Part shown: one piece after another, positions 53,859-64,000 of the stretch | How the letters are laid out: each line of letters opens with the position of its first letter | Position numbering within the stretch: position 1 is the first letter of the stretch | DNA from: Ichthyophis bannanicus | Taxonomy: Eukaryota; Chordata; Amphibia; Gymnophiona; Ichthyophiidae | NCBI GenBank assembly: GCA_033557465.1 | Contig: CM066033.1 | Coordinates: 230,580,109 to 230,644,108, forward strand | Direction: 5' to 3' | Length of the DNA stretch: 64,000 nucleotides | Notes under the pieces: model-generated | What the model saw: only the letters and a program-made list of their open reading frames with translations | What the model was told of the DNA's origin: nothing | The model's database searches: none | Made by a program: the position numbers and the translations under genes

Positions 53859-55662
53859 AAAACCCCTGAGGGGTTGGAGCCTGCTGAGCTACAGTAGCTG
53901 CTGCAGGCTTAGCTCGTGCTTGTTTGGATTGCTGACGCTTAGCAGTATAGCGAGGTTGAGAAGACTGCTGGCCAGTATTTGAAGCAACTCTGGCCTTCTT
54001 ATAGTAAGGCCTTTTAAAAGACTTTTTCTTAGTAGGAATTGAAGTGGACTTTGAAAGTCTTTCCAAGGTGGCATTTTTAGCATCCATCTGGGTGGCTTTG
54101 ATTTGCCACTCTTCCCCAAATAAGTTCTCACCTGTACAGGGCAGATTACGTAAGCCATCTAGAACCCAAGGTTCCAGATCAGAGGCCTGGAGCCAAGCAA
54201 GACGTCGGGCTGCAATAGCAATGCCCGAAGCCCTACTGGCTCCCTCAAAGGAATCATATGCTGCCCTATTAGAGAACTTAGAAACCTCTAAGAGTTGTTT
54301 CACTAGGGAAAGGAAACCCTGCTTTTTATCCTCAGGGATAAAGGGGGCAAAATGCCGCACCTTTTTGGCAAGTTCCTCCAGGAACATGCCCATATAGAGA
54401 CTGTAGGAATTAATCCTGGCTATAAGCATACTAGCCTGGAAAATTTTCCTACCAAAAGAGTCCAAAGTCTTACATTCCCGTCCTGGAGGGGTGGAAGAGT
54501 GCCTTTTGGTACTCCTAATCTTCTTCATTGCAGACTTCACCACAATAGAGTGGTGGGGCAATTGAGTCTTTTGGAAACCAGGAGAAGGAGGGACCCTATA
54601 CATGGTGTCCAACCTACGGGAATAAGGAGACAAAGTCAAAGGATTTTCCCAGAAATCCATCAGTTGTTCTTGAAGGATTTCATGGATAGGCAGGGTAACT
54701 GCCTCCTTAGGGGCCTTTGAGTATCCCAAAATATCCAGTTTTTTGGATCTGGGTTCCTTTTCAGAGGATGTGGTAATAGAAAGGGCTGTAGCCATATCTA
54801 AAACAAAGTCCTGGAAGGACAAATCCTCTGGAGGGGACATTCTCCTTTTAGGAGAAGAGGGCTCCTCAGGTAAGTTGAGTGAAAACTCAGCAGAATCATC
54901 AGAGGAGTGAAAATCCTCAGAGGAATCGGTGCTTTCCTCTAACGCACGATACGCGTACCGATCGGTATCGATATCGGGCGTATCGGGTATGGAACCGGTA
55001 TGGAGCGAAAGCCCATACGGTACCGACTTGCGTTTAGAGGTGGACGGCCTCGATACCGGCATGGCGGACGATACCGGTATCGGGCCCGGAACCGCTGAAA
55101 GCGGAACCGATGGCGTTGCAGCTTTAATGAAAGCCATGACGGCCTGCTGCATGGACTGTACAGTATCGCCCATGGACGCCATAGCTGCCTGGATGTCGGT
55201 ACCGGAGTGACCCGGTACCCCAGAGCAGGCTAACAGGTGATCTGTCGAGGCCGTAGCATCGATATCAACCTGAGACCCCTGAATTGGCGTTTTTGGAAGT
55301 TGGACTTCCCGCCGGGGTTGTTTGGCTGGGGCAGGGTCCTCAAGTTCTAAGCTAAGAGCCTCTCGATGCTTTGAAGGAGATTTGCTCTTTGAGGACTTGC
55401 CCACAGAAGGTTTGGTTACCTGAGATCCATCCGGAGAAGAAGACCTGGATGACTGTGATGCTGTATTCTCTGAAGCAAACAGCACATGGAATTTGTTGGC
55501 CCGGTTCTGCAGCCCACGTTTAGACATGTGGGAGCAAGATGGGCAGTCCGGTATGGAATGGTCAGGCCCCAAACATTTCAGACACCAGTCATGGGTGTCT
55601 GTGACTGAAATAACAGCATTACATTTGGTACACTTCTTAAATCCAGGGGCTGGCTTCTCCAT
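53857..55662 (-). CDS. DIRS gag-like protein, 601 aa, intact
   Basis: The ATG at 55660-55662 starts MEKPAPGFKKCTKCNAVISV. The Cys/His cluster C11, C14, C27, C30, H35, C40, C43 probably binds zinc. A Ser/Lys-rich region (about 65-105) and a Pro/Ser linker (180-220) follow. An acidic SSEDFHSSDDSAEF segment precedes SPPEDLSFQDFVLDMATALS, and the conserved capsid-like core spans about 300-500 (RRLDTMYRVPPSPGFQKT, ARINSYSLYMGMFLEEL). The C-terminus is basic and Gln-rich (KRPYYKKARV, KRQQSKQARAK). No internal stop. It is expected to package element RNA. The deleted copy at 14290-16135 confirms the start and the conserved blocks. Confidence 0.85.
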   Translation of the reverse strand: MEKPAPGFKKCTKCNAVISVTDTHDWCLKCLGPDHSIPDCPSCSHMSKRGLQNRANKFHVLFASENTASQSSRSSSPDGSQVTKPSVGKSSKSKSPSKHREALSLELEDPAPAKQPRREVQLPKTPIQGSQVDIDATASTDHLLACSGVPGHSGTDIQAAMASMGDTVQSMQQAVMAFIKAATPSVPLSAVPGPIPVSSAMPVSRPSTSKRKSVPYGLSLHTGSIPDTPDIDTDRYAYRALEESTDSSEDFHSSDDSAEFSLNLPEEPSSPKRRMSPPEDLSFQDFVLDMATALSITTSSEKEPRSKKLDILGYSKAPKEAVTLPIHEILQEQLMDFWENPLTLSPYSRRLDTMYRVPPSPGFQKTQLPHHSIVVKSAMKKIRSTKRHSSTPPGRECKTLDSFGRKIFQASMLIARINSYSLYMGMFLEELAKKVRHFAPFIPEDKKQGFLSLVKQLLEVSKFSNRAAYDSFEGASRASGIAIAARRLAWLQASDLEPWVLDGLRNLPCTGENLFGEEWQIKATQMDAKNATLERLSKSTSIPTKKKSFKRPYYKKARVASNTGQQSSQPRYTAKRQQSKQARAKPAAATVAQQAPTPQGF

Positions 55663-56039
55663 GAGGAGAAATTGAGTAGGCCGAGAGGCCTCTCTGAAGT
55701 GACCAAAAAGCTAAAAAATAAGAAAAAAGAATTATAATTTTTTAAAGAAAGAAAGAAAAGACCGGCGATACCGGTATCGGTATGGGGAAGGCAGGTACGC
55801 GGTCTAAAGAAACAAATAAAATAACAATTTCTTCAGCGGTGACAGGAACACGACCTGCTGGCTCCGCGGAAAAAGAGAAACTGAGGAGAGCTGTTCAGGA
55901 AGGCGGGAAGGCAGTGCGCATGTGCAGTGGGAGGTCCCAAAAGCTTCTATTCTAAGAAGCTGGGGAGCTTTCCCGCACGGGCTCCGTCGGTACCGACGTA
56001 CCCATATGTGAGGACTTATTCCTGCTTGTTCCTGGAGAT
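55663..56039 (-). promoter_or_regulatory. DIRS 5' UTR and right terminal repeat
   Basis: Lies between the element end and the gag ATG, so by position it should carry the promoter. It contains an A/T-rich stretch (55710-55760), a 'gaccggcgataccggtatcggt' segment and the ITR. No TATA box can be assigned with confidence. Confidence 0.45.
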
Positions 56040-56681
56040 ATAAACTAATGCAGTTCCCCCTGTATTGTGCAAAATATAAAGATGGCACATATCAAATCTA
56101 AAAACAGATATATATTCCAGTCATTAAACTGAAAATAAGTTCTTTACCTTTGTGGCTGGCTATTTTTATTTTTCTAATTGCCTTGGTCTATGGGTTTCTG
56201 CATCCTCTGTCTTCTCTTAACTCTCTTTTCCAGAGCCTGCAGTCCATCTACCACTTCTTTCCCCTTCTGCCATCTTCACTTTCTCTCCTACATCCATCTC
56301 TGTACATAGATTTTTTCCTTTCAGCTTTCTTCCATTTATAATTTCTCAATCTGTTCACTCAGATTTCACTCCTCTTCTTCCTTACTGTCCAGGTCCTAAA
56401 TTCCTCACTTTTCACTACATCCATCTTAGCTCTCCAACCCTCATCCTAGCCTCCCATTCTCTACCCCTCTTTCCACAACCTCGTATTCCCCAGTCTTTCC
56501 AAACTCTTCCCCTCTTTCCCCTTCTCTCTCTCCTTCACTCTCCCTATTCCCTCACATCTAGCATCTCCCTTCTCTCTCTCTCTCTTCTCTGGCCTTCTCC
56601 CCACATCAGGCATCACTCCTTTGTCTCCTCTGATGTCCAGCATCACCCCTGTCTCCTTATATCCCGCCTCATGCCCAGCAT
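56040..56681. repeat. Right half of the split hAT-like element
   Basis: 56095-56240 resembles 48265-48415 ('attccagtcattaaactgaaaataag', 'ctggctatttttatttttctaattg'). 56240-56680 is CT-rich with 'atccagcatc'-like units as in 48530-49440. The direct repetition on either side of the DIRS element is not a target duplication, being hundreds of bp long and only partly similar. Confidence 0.55.
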
Positions 56682-56880
56682 CATTTATTTATTTATTATT
56701 TATTTATTTATTTAGCTTTTCTTCTATACCGCGCTATTCACATCAGTGCGGTTTACATTCAACAAACATTATACATGCAGTCGCGCCGCATTGTATTTAC
56801 AATGAGCAGGGGTAAATAACCTGGATATAACTAGGGGTAACTATCTACAAATTTTACACTGATGCATCTATTCTGTTGAT
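56682..56880 (-). mobile_element. L2/SINE-type 3' tail fragment
   Basis: (TTTA)n at 56682-56716, then 'tctataccgcgctattcacatcagtgcggtttacattcaac'. This is the complement of the L2-like 3' end (compare 1140-1216 and 57937-58000). Only about 200 bp are present, so it is a severely 5'-truncated copy inserted in the hAT-like element. Confidence 0.6.
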
Positions 56881-57569
56881 CACTGTTACTTAATGTCTCC
56901 CCCTCCTGATCGATCTCTCTCCACTCCCATATAGTGGCTTTCCTATTTATCTTTTTCCCCCCATTTCCCTGTATTGATCCATCAACCCCCTCAACATGTG
57001 TACCAGACATTTATATTCAAATCCAGCCACTGCCACCAACCATGGCTATCAAAGATAGCACAGAAAACAGGGCCTTTCTGATACAGGCACACATTCACCT
57101 CTAAGGCCCTACCAGCCCTCCCTGTCCTGCCCCTTTTGACACATCCTTGTCACATCAGAGAGGCCAGGAGAGGGATGGCTGGCAGAGTTTTAGAGGCACG
57201 GACCTCTATTGGAAAGGCCCTATGCCTGTGCTCTCTGATTGCCACCGGTGGCGTGGATGAGGGCTGGAGTTGAAGTGAAGTGGCCACTGATTGAGAGAGA
57301 TCATCTTACTTTGTGCTGCCTCTACTCTGTCTGAAAGCCTGATAGGGCAAACACCCCTCCCCCCAAGCACAACGTGCGATCACAACTCCAATGAAGATTT
57401 TGCAACCCCATTTAGGTTCGTGACTCACAGTTTGGGAATCGCTGGTATAGGACCTTTTTTGTGGGACTGTTTTTTCAAGGCCATTGGTAAGTGTGCATTC
57501 CGGATGTCAACCTGTTCCGAGACTAGCTATCTTTTCATCCACATGGGGTAGGACAGGGATGCCAAGAAA

Positions 57570-57936
57570 CTCTCATAAGTCAAATTTCTTATTGTCTAAT
57601 TTCCTTCCAAACTCTAGTGGGACCCTTTTGTTTTAGGCTGTCCTTTATAAATTTTATTAGAAAATGATCTGTCCATGATAGGGATGTTATCTTGATACCA
57701 ACTTCATAGTCAAGGATCTCTACCCCTTTGCAGAACACCAAGTCTAGCATGTGTTTCTCTTCATGGGTTGAAGATGTAATCATTTGTGGAATACTAGTGC
57801 TGCCACCGTATCAAATAAAACAGCAGCATGGTATCTGAAGTTTCCATATGAAGATTAAAATCTCTCATGATTAGTAACCTAGGGAAGCTCAGGGTTACCT
57901 CTGTAACCAGATCTAGGTGTTCTTGCACAGAAGACA
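57570..57936 (-). pseudogene. L2-like endonuclease C-terminal fragment
   Basis: Minus strand: LSFPRLLIMRDFNLHMETSDT near 57850-57895, then after a stop MITSSTHEEKHMLDLVFCKGVEILDYEVGI and SLSWTDHFLIKF (57589-57783). These are the last blocks of an APE-type endonuclease, with the SDH-like motif as WTDHF. It appears to continue at 59650-59960, separated by another L2 copy. Confidence 0.65.
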
Positions 57937-59648
57937 TGCTTATGTTTTATTCATTTTTAATATACTGCCCCTTGTGGGTCATACAGAGCGGTTTACATAC
58001 AAAAGTAATATACATAAAACCAAGAAAAGATCTACAATGTTAGATAGGACAGCAAACAGAAGAGACCACCAGGCAGCAGAAACCACTCAATCAAGGGGCA
58101 CATACAGAATACAAGCAAAAAAAAAACAACCATAAAATTGTACTTGTAGCCTAAGGGGACAATGGGACCAAAAGCTTGCTCAAAAAGATAGGTTTTCAGC
58201 ATTGACTTAAATTTGGGAAGAGAGTGCTCCAAGGTTTTGAATGAGACCTGTTGCAGAAAAGGGAGCCAGTGATGATTAATAAGGAGAGGAGTAATGTGAT
58301 CAGTAGTATTCTGTACTGATTGAACTTTCTTCACCAAATGCTGGGGGAAACCGGAAAGGACAATGTTGCAATAGTCTAAGCGCAAAATTACTGTGGCGAG
58401 AAGGATATTGATGAAAGCTGGTCAAGCAACAGACGTTGCGCCCTACAATGATGAAAGGCAACAAATGAGGATTTAACAGTGGTGCTGACGTGGGTTGAAA
58501 AAGAACGAGCAGTATCAATATGGATACCTAGATACGTAAATGTAGAATGAAGAGAAATGGGAGTGGAACCCAGAGAGAGAGCTAGTGAGGGGGCAAAATC
58601 AGAGCCAGTGATCCAGGTAGCAGTAGTCATAGAGGTTTAGTTTCAAAGAGTTGTCCAACAGCCAGGTGGAAATAGCAACAAAGGAGTTTCTTGCAAATGA
58701 AAGATCAAGGGCCAAACTATCATTGGTGAAAATGAGAAGAATATCATCAGCATAGATATAGAACAGAATACCCAGAGACTGCATTAGAGAGGCTAGAGGG
58801 CTGAGAAAGACATTGAAGAGTAGTGGAGAGAGCACGGAGCCTTGAGGCACACCACAAGGAATAGAGTACTGAGCAGAGTATGAACTATGAGAAAGGACTT
58901 GGTAGGAACAGTCACAAAGGAAGGAGGAGAACCAAGAGAGAACCGTGCCACGCAAGCCAATGTCAAAGAGACAAGCGAGAAGTATCTTGTGATCAACTAA
59001 ATCAAAAGTGGCGGTAAGGTCCAGTGAAACAGTAAGAGCAAATGAACCCCGATCTAGAATATGGTACAAATCGTTGAGAATAGAAGTGAGAACTGTTTCC
59101 GTACTGTGATGGGAACAGAAGTCAGATTGGTGAGGGTGTAGAGCTGAAGTGTGTTCAAGATGATTAGTAAGCTGCGAAAGGACAATGCGCTCAGTAAATT
59201 TAGACACGAATTGGAGATTAGCAATAGGCCTAAAATTAGTAGGGTCAGAAGTATCAGACTGTGGATTCTTTAGGAGTGACCAAATTAAGGCATGCTTCCA
59301 GTTAGGGGGGGAAAATCCCAGTGGAGAGACTGAGTGCAGTCATAGAATGGATAAAAGAGGTAAGGCAGAGTGCTGGTGTGAACAATAAATAAGAGGGAAT
59401 AGGATCCAGAGGACATGCTGTCTTCTTCATAGAACTAAGGAGATTGGATAATCTGACCAGAGTAATAGGGGTAAAGGAGCACCAGGTGTATGTCAAAGCA
59501 GGACCTGCAGAAGGTGGAGAGAAGGGTAGGGGAGAAGAGTAAGGGAGAGGTAGGGGAGGTGGAAGAACCTGTGGGAGGGGTAGGGAAGCTCTGATGCATG
59601 GAAAGAACCTTAGTAGTGAAAAAGGCCACAAGAGCATGTTGTTGCAGG
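57937..59648 (-). mobile_element. L2-like LINE, 5'-truncated copy nested in another L2
   Basis: The 3' end at about 57937 ('tatgttttattcatttttaatatactgcc...gcggtttacat') matches other L2/SINE tails. RT follows to about 59648, beginning in the linker (TKVLSMHQSFPTPP). The endonuclease sequence of a different copy lies on both sides (57570-57936 and 59650-59960), which is best read as insertion into an older L2 of the same orientation. Confidence 0.65.
58032..59480 (-). pseudogene. L2-like reverse transcriptase, several frameshifts
   Basis: Order on the minus strand: SMKKTACPLDPIPSYLL (59302-59450), then SKFTERIVLSQLTNHLEHTSALHPHQSDF, motif A VSLDLTATFDLVDHKIL, CGVPQGSVLSPLLFNVFLSPL, and motif C FYIYADDILLIF (58599-59207, a 202-codon open stretch). 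After a frame change comes STFTYLGIHID (58388-58630), then LDYCNIVLSGFP and HHWLPFLQQVSFK (58032-58385). The catalytic Asp residues are intact but the frame is broken at least twice. Confidence 0.8.
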
Positions 59649-59649
59649 T

Positions 59650-59960
59650 TGCTTGGTAGACCATAACCAGTAAAACTGGCTCTTCATCTTGTAACTGGAT
59701 TAAGAGGCATTCTGATTCAGATTGGTGCGAGAAGGCCACTTTGTGCATTTTGACTGTCTCTTGGATCAGAACTGCTACTCCCTCCACCCCATTTCCCTGT
59801 TCTTGGTTGATGGTGGATGGTGAATCCTGTTGGGTATAGTTCAGTCAGCGCGACTCCCCCCAGTTTGTCCAGCCAGATCTGAGATACAGATGTTTTGCTT
59901 TCATTTCTAAGAAACTGATGCAGCAAAATGGCAGAATTGCTTTTGATGAAGAGTATAAAC
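59650..59960 (-). pseudogene. L2-like endonuclease N-terminal part
   Basis: 59926-59717 reads LRNESKTSVSQIWLDKLGGVALTELYPTGFTIHHQPRTGKWGG. After a frame change, GVAVLIQETVKMHKVAFSHQ and LVMVYQA follow at 59640-59787. This is the first half of the endonuclease whose end is at 57570-57936. Confidence 0.65.
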
Positions 59961-60400
59961 TCTTTTCATTTTGAGTATTAATATAGCTAGTCAAATAGAA
60001 TAAAAAACGTTTTACCCATCAAGCCCAACCTTTAGCTTGCAGGTAGGACTAGATAATTTAGGAGAATCAGGGAAAGGTGGAAGATTCCTGTAGCAGATGG
60101 AATCTGCCTGCCTTCTGTGCTTGACCAGCCCCTCCCCCATTCTGGGGCATTGTTTTGAAGCTTATCTCCCTAGCACATGAGCTCTTGAGCTTCCATTTGG
60201 AGGTTTCCTGCTTGGTGAGAGCACCCTCATTGATAGCCTCTGCTACCTTTTATGCTTTGTTCGGACATTTTCCTGTGCATGCTTAGAATATATATTGTCA
60301 GTGTGTGTCAATCTTCTGTCTGCCCTTCACCCAGCTTTTGTGCTCTGCGATTCCATTGCTGTCTCTCCCCTACTGCAACTGAGACCCTGAAGGCTTCAAA
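59961..60400. repeat. Unclassified dispersed repeat, copy 2 (60111-60300)
   Basis: 60111-60295 matches 46726-46915 in the same orientation. 59961-60110 is unassigned. It lies 5' of the L2-like endonuclease above, so an L2 5' UTR is one possible identity. Confidence 0.45.
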
Positions 60401-60886
60401 GTAGTCCAAGGGCATTTCTAGGCTTTAAACTAAATTCAATGTGAAATTTAAAGCCAATGATGTCCAATAAGTAAAGGTATCACATGATCATACTTAATAC
60501 CATAGGATATCAGTTTAATTACTATGTTTTGAATAATTTGTAATCACTTTAAACTTAATCCCATTACATAAGTGAATTGCAATAGTCCAGTCTTGTAAGG
60601 TCTAGGGCATGAATGAGCTTTTGTAGCTCTTTAGTATCTAGTTATGATCAAATAGCACATATATGTCTCTCAAAGAGAAAAAGCATGATTGAAAGATACG
60701 TGTGACTGGCTTATCAAATGATAATCTGTGGTCTAAAGGAACTCCTAGGATAGTAGCAGTATTCTTGGGCAAAGGATACAGCAGAGCCAGGACCTTAGCA
60801 CCCCTCAGCCCCAACTCCAATGCCTCACACTGAGATGACATGAGCTGTTGCAAGGGCTCAGGAAAAAGAAAAAGGTGGAGGGCCAA
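60401..60886 (-). pseudogene. L2-like RT C-terminal fragment
   Basis: Minus strand: LGLRGAKVLALLYPLPKNTATILGVPLDHRLSFDKPVTRIFQSCFFSLRDI (60638-60886). After a stop, text equivalent to LTRLDYCN follows near 60580 with further frame breaks. This corresponds to the YLGIHID...LDYCN segment of the better copy at 58032-58630. Confidence 0.6.
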
Positions 60887-63306
60887 TGCACCCCTCCAGA
60901 ATAAGGTCCACTTGAGAACCTGATGTGGAGGGGGGGGGGGGGAGGGACTGCCATGGCCTCCTGAATAATGGTAGTCAGGTCCTCTCTGTGAAAAAGACAG
61001 ATCACTGGTGAATTTTCTTCATCTGTCAGGGAAAACTCACCTTTCTCCAATGACTTTCCCAACTAGAGCTGGTGTAAGTGACTATGGCTTAAATTTACAT
61101 GCATTAATGGCCTCTTATGATAGTATTATATAAAGGCAAATCCTTGAAGATTTGACTTTATAGAATAGGCGTGATTAATAAGTATAAATACGCATGTTAA
61201 CTATGCAGAGGCTTACAGAATTACCCTCCAAATGAAATGGGAAAAAAATCTTTCAGATGAAAGCAAAACATCAGATGATTTTTAATAAAAACATAAAGCA
61301 AAGTCTTCAAATGATAGAAATAACTGAAATGCCAGATAGTCAGATATTCACTATTCTTCATTAATCTAGCAAACGATAATATTGCAGTGGCTGCTCACAT
61401 GTCACCTTGATTCAATTTGCTTTTAAAAAAAGAAATCCAAAATCTGTTGATGTGTTTCCACGATGATTCAGGATGAGCTGCAGCTTTCCAAATCACAAAA
61501 CAGCTAATTAATTTCCAAATAATATGATCAAAACAATGCCATTATTACGATCTTCTTTTACAGCAAAACTCTCATACAGAAAGACAATTCGCCCTACCTG
61601 CAAAGCAGGAAACTAGCAATACTGACCTATTTCAGTCCTTCTCAACATACATGATATATATGCAGCAACATATGCAGCAACATGTACAGCCCCTCCACAT
61701 TGCAGACATTTCCTCTTCTTCTCTCATTACTTGCTTTTATAGAGAGAATAAAGAGCTGACTTTTAATATAAATTTATTCAATTTTTAAGTGAATTTGGAA
61801 CAGATCTATTTTGTTCCACTTGAAAAAATAGGATCCAATGAGAAAATGTACGAAAAGTCAACAAAAGCACAACCAAGAGACATCTTATAATAGCCAGTAT
61901 AAAACAGAGGTCACATGTTTTCTCTTATCACACGCACAAACTAATAGCTAAACAAATCAGAGATTACAGGATTATGTGTATCTACAGTGTGCATGATATT
62001 AAAGTAATAAAAATATACTTTTTCCTATTTTCCCACAGTTTAAATGAAGGTGAACAAAGTACATTTGGCAAAGGGCATGAGTCAGTTCCCATTTCCCACA
62101 GCACTATGGTATTTTCTTCTGGGAATAAAACATTTTCCCTAAACTACTGGATATAACCCTTATCAGTGAAGCAGCAATAGAGTCATCACGCACAATATCT
62201 TCTAGAAAAGAAAGTCAAGGTCAACAAGCACTTGCATTTTCGTTTATCTTTAGGTGCAATTGTACTGACGTTCACTTGAGTAATAAACAGGAGGGTCCTC
62301 CACTTCTACCAACAAACAGGTGAGTTGAAAGCTACCACAGAGAAAGAGGCAATTGGAAGGTAATCAAGCAATCCTGTTGCAACAATTATGATATGAATAC
62401 ATTCATTTATGGAAGCAATCACCTGTCAATTTAGAATGAATATTGTTGAATATTGTTAAACCTTTCCCAGCATCAGGCCTGTAAGGGTGAGAAAAAAAGC
62501 AGAGATGCTTGTTTCAACTAGAAATGAAAGCCAAAAAAATGTATGAAAAGATGGAAAGACTGTGTACCACAATGCCGAACAGCACCTAAAAATAACTGCT
62601 CCAGCAAGTAAACTCCTCCTGCATCTGCATAATCACTTTAAACAGCTGTCATTTTTATTTACGCTATTCTATATACTTGACATCATGTTTAACTTCTAAA
62701 TACTGAAATCGCACTAGTGTTTTTATCATTGAGTTCTGTAACATATCTAAGTGTACATCCCAATCGAGTTTACTACTAATTAATATTGCAAATGTTATTT
62801 ATTTTGCAATACAAATACCATGCTGAACCCACAGCCAACTTTCAGAATATTCACAAGAAACAGCCCGGCCTAATCTGACAAGCCAAACTCATGATTAAAC
62901 CACTTACCAATGGTATGATTAAAATTCGCTCAAGAGTTGTTACATTCTAACACATTATATGGATAATTAATCATTCTTTTGAAAGTTTCTACAAATGTCA
63001 AACATTCTATCCAACCTAGATCCATGGATTCCATTTGACTGCTGATCAAAGCACTAGACAGCAACGTCATAAGGACATACATCTACCACATACAGAAAAA
63101 TATTAACTCATTTTAAAGAAACAGCTTTTAAAAGTCTTTACTTATAAGATGCTACTTCTCTGTTAACCTAAGAACTTACAATGCACACAAATCCAATTTC
63201 CATAAGCTATATGAAATAAGCAGCCTTACAAAATATGTCCTCTTGCACTGTGTCCTGACTATGAACCTCAATTTTGAACTGAAGAATTTCCCATCCAGCA
63301 CTAAGG
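60887..63306. other. AT-rich, repeat-poor non-coding region
   Basis: A G-run lies at 60930-60942. I see no inverted ends, LINE text or coding frame above 62 codons through 2.4 kb. It resembles 30570-33880 in character and may be unique intergenic or intronic DNA. Confidence 0.4.
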
Positions 63307-63666
63307 GGTCATTATCTTAAAGTGCATTAATGGCAACACAAGCATTAACACACGTTCACTAGCACTGGTTAACACAAAATCTATGGTAATGACATAATGA
63401 GATGCAGAATTATGCTATATAACTCATGACCTATTAGCACAGGAGAAAATCTCACACATTAGAGCATGCAAAATTTAACACATCCATTAACACAAAACCC
63501 CCTATGAAATGGGGATGTGTAGTTAAATCCTGCATTAGCATCCACATTCATGTGTGTACTTTAAAATGTACACATTAACACCTGCACTAACCCTCATTTC
63601 ATTTTCATTTCATTATCATTAGTCATTAATGTGCGTGTTAAATATTGACTTTAGTATGCTGGCCCC
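63307..63666. mobile_element. Harbinger-like MITE (probable)
   Basis: Left end GGGGTCATTATCTTAAAGTG; reverse complement of the right end GGGGCCAGCATACTAAAGTC. The flanks TAA and TCA could be a decayed 3-bp TWA target. The interior is rich in 'cattaa' and 'gttaaca' phrases. Boundaries are approximate. Confidence 0.45.
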
Positions 63667-64000
63667 TCAGGCTTGATTTACTAAAGCTTTTCTTCCATTC
63701 TATCTTTCTGGGAAAGAGGTTTAGTAAATTAAGTCCTAAATAGTTATTAATTCTCCATGCTTTTCATTCTTAGGAAAAACCTTCTAGTGAACTAGCTTGT
63801 ATAGTAGACATTCTAAAGCATCACAGTCTAGTCTAAGAGGGCCTGAACAAGTGTAACACTTAAATGTTCAAGTTATCCTAAAAAGGTAGAGAAATAAGTG
63901 ACATACAAAAGTCTGGCAATCTACTTAGAGACATATCTTGCTAAGAAAACCCAGAGGATAGCACAACATGGACAACTATCTACAGGGTCACCAGGAGTTA
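63667..64000. other. AT-rich sequence to window end
   Basis: No gene or defined repeat recognised. Confidence 0.4.

Larger units (their letters stand above)
50429..56039 (-). mobile_element. Nearly intact DIRS-like tyrosine-recombinase retrotransposon, 5.6 kb
   Basis: All DIRS landmarks are present. The left terminal 56 bp (50429-50484) are an exact reverse complement of 50701-50756. The adjacent 50757-50795 is an exact reverse complement of the right terminal 56001-56039. The 95-bp ICR thus spells the two joined ends. ITRs of about 190 bp (50485-50625 against 55845-56000) carry a GTCGGTACCGAC palindrome. Genes on the minus strand run gag, RT-RNase H-methyltransferase-like, YR. No flanking target duplication is seen. 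Perfect end complementarity and an intact gag suggest a fairly recent insertion. Confidence 0.9.
47823..57444. mobile_element. hAT-like element with exact TSD, split by later insertions
   Basis: The left end CAGTGCTTCCCAAACC at 47823 and the right end GTTTGGGAATCGCTG at 57444 are imperfect inverted repeats. The flanks are exactly gtatagga on both sides (47815-47822 and 57445-57452). The left end matches the hAT-like element at 16892. Its own sequence is about 3 kb: 47823-49485, part of 50401-50428, and 56040-57444. It has no transposase. The L1-like ORF1 element and a complete DIRS element lie inside, so both are younger than the hAT insertion. 48265-48420 and 56100-56240 are similar direct repeats. 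Confidence 0.85.

Noticed and set aside
55400..55662. Cys/His cluster as a host zinc-finger exon
   Set aside because: The same cluster opens the ORF of a second DIRS copy at 16135, in the same position relative to ITRs, so it is gag.
50429..56039. LTR retrotransposon or endogenous retrovirus
   Set aside because: Terminal repeats are inverted rather than direct, a tyrosine recombinase replaces a DDE integrase, there is no protease or envelope gene, and no short TSD.
1..64000. CRISPR array, operons or bacterial genes
   Set aside because: No regularly spaced short direct repeats with unique spacers and no adjacent prokaryotic gene set. All supported coding content is eukaryotic transposon.

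Overview
This window looks like repeat-dense DNA from a large vertebrate genome. My best guess is an amphibian, probably a caecilian. That guess rests on the mix of repeats: CR1-like and L2-like LINEs, DIRS-type tyrosine-recombinase retrotransposons, hAT and Harbinger-like miniature elements, a tRNA-derived SINE and an L1-like ORF1. It does not rest on any host gene. I found no host protein-coding exon, no rRNA or functional tRNA gene, no CRISPR array and nothing bacterial.

Layout. 1-7.3 kb is a LINE pile-up. The 3' part of an L2-like LINE (+) abuts a CR1-like LINE (-), followed by a nearly full-length CR1-like element (-) that carries a 386-bp foldback insertion. 7.3-10.9 kb is mostly unclassified, with one eroded L2-like RT block. 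11.0-12.1 kb holds a frameshifted gene of an uncharacterised family that may be a transposase. 12.9-13.3 kb is a hAT-type MITE. 13.7-16.5 kb is an internally deleted DIRS-like element. 16.9-18.8 kb is a hAT-like element filled with tandem repeats. 19-33.9 kb is AT-rich, with several MITEs that have readable target-site duplications (TSDs) and long unclassified stretches. 33.9-42.3 kb is a nested cluster: an outer DIRS-like copy contains two SINE copies in opposite orientation, a second DIRS family, part of a third DIRS copy and a CR1 5' half. 42.4-47.6 kb holds further CR1, DIRS-family-2, MITE and L2 fragments.

47.8-57.4 kb is the clearest structure in the window. One hAT-like element with an exact 8-bp TSD has been split open. 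It contains an L1-like ORF1-only retroposon (poly-A, 17-bp TSD) and a nearly intact 5.6-kb DIRS-like retrotransposon. The DIRS element has gag, RT-RNase H-methyltransferase-like and tyrosine recombinase genes, inverted terminal repeats, and an internal complementary region that matches its own two ends exactly. 57.5-60.8 kb is L2-like LINE material with one copy apparently inside another. 61-64 kb is AT-rich and almost featureless apart from a Harbinger-like MITE.

How the parts work together. The autonomous families are mostly dead: CR1 and L2 copies have stops and frameshifts. The DIRS copy at 50.4-56.0 kb is the best preserved, with one visible frameshift in the RT. Several non-autonomous passengers seem matched to a driver in the window. 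The SINE shares a 3' tail with the L2 LINE, the ORF1-only element has L1-type hallmarks, and the deleted DIRS copies keep the termini needed for DIRS-style circular integration.
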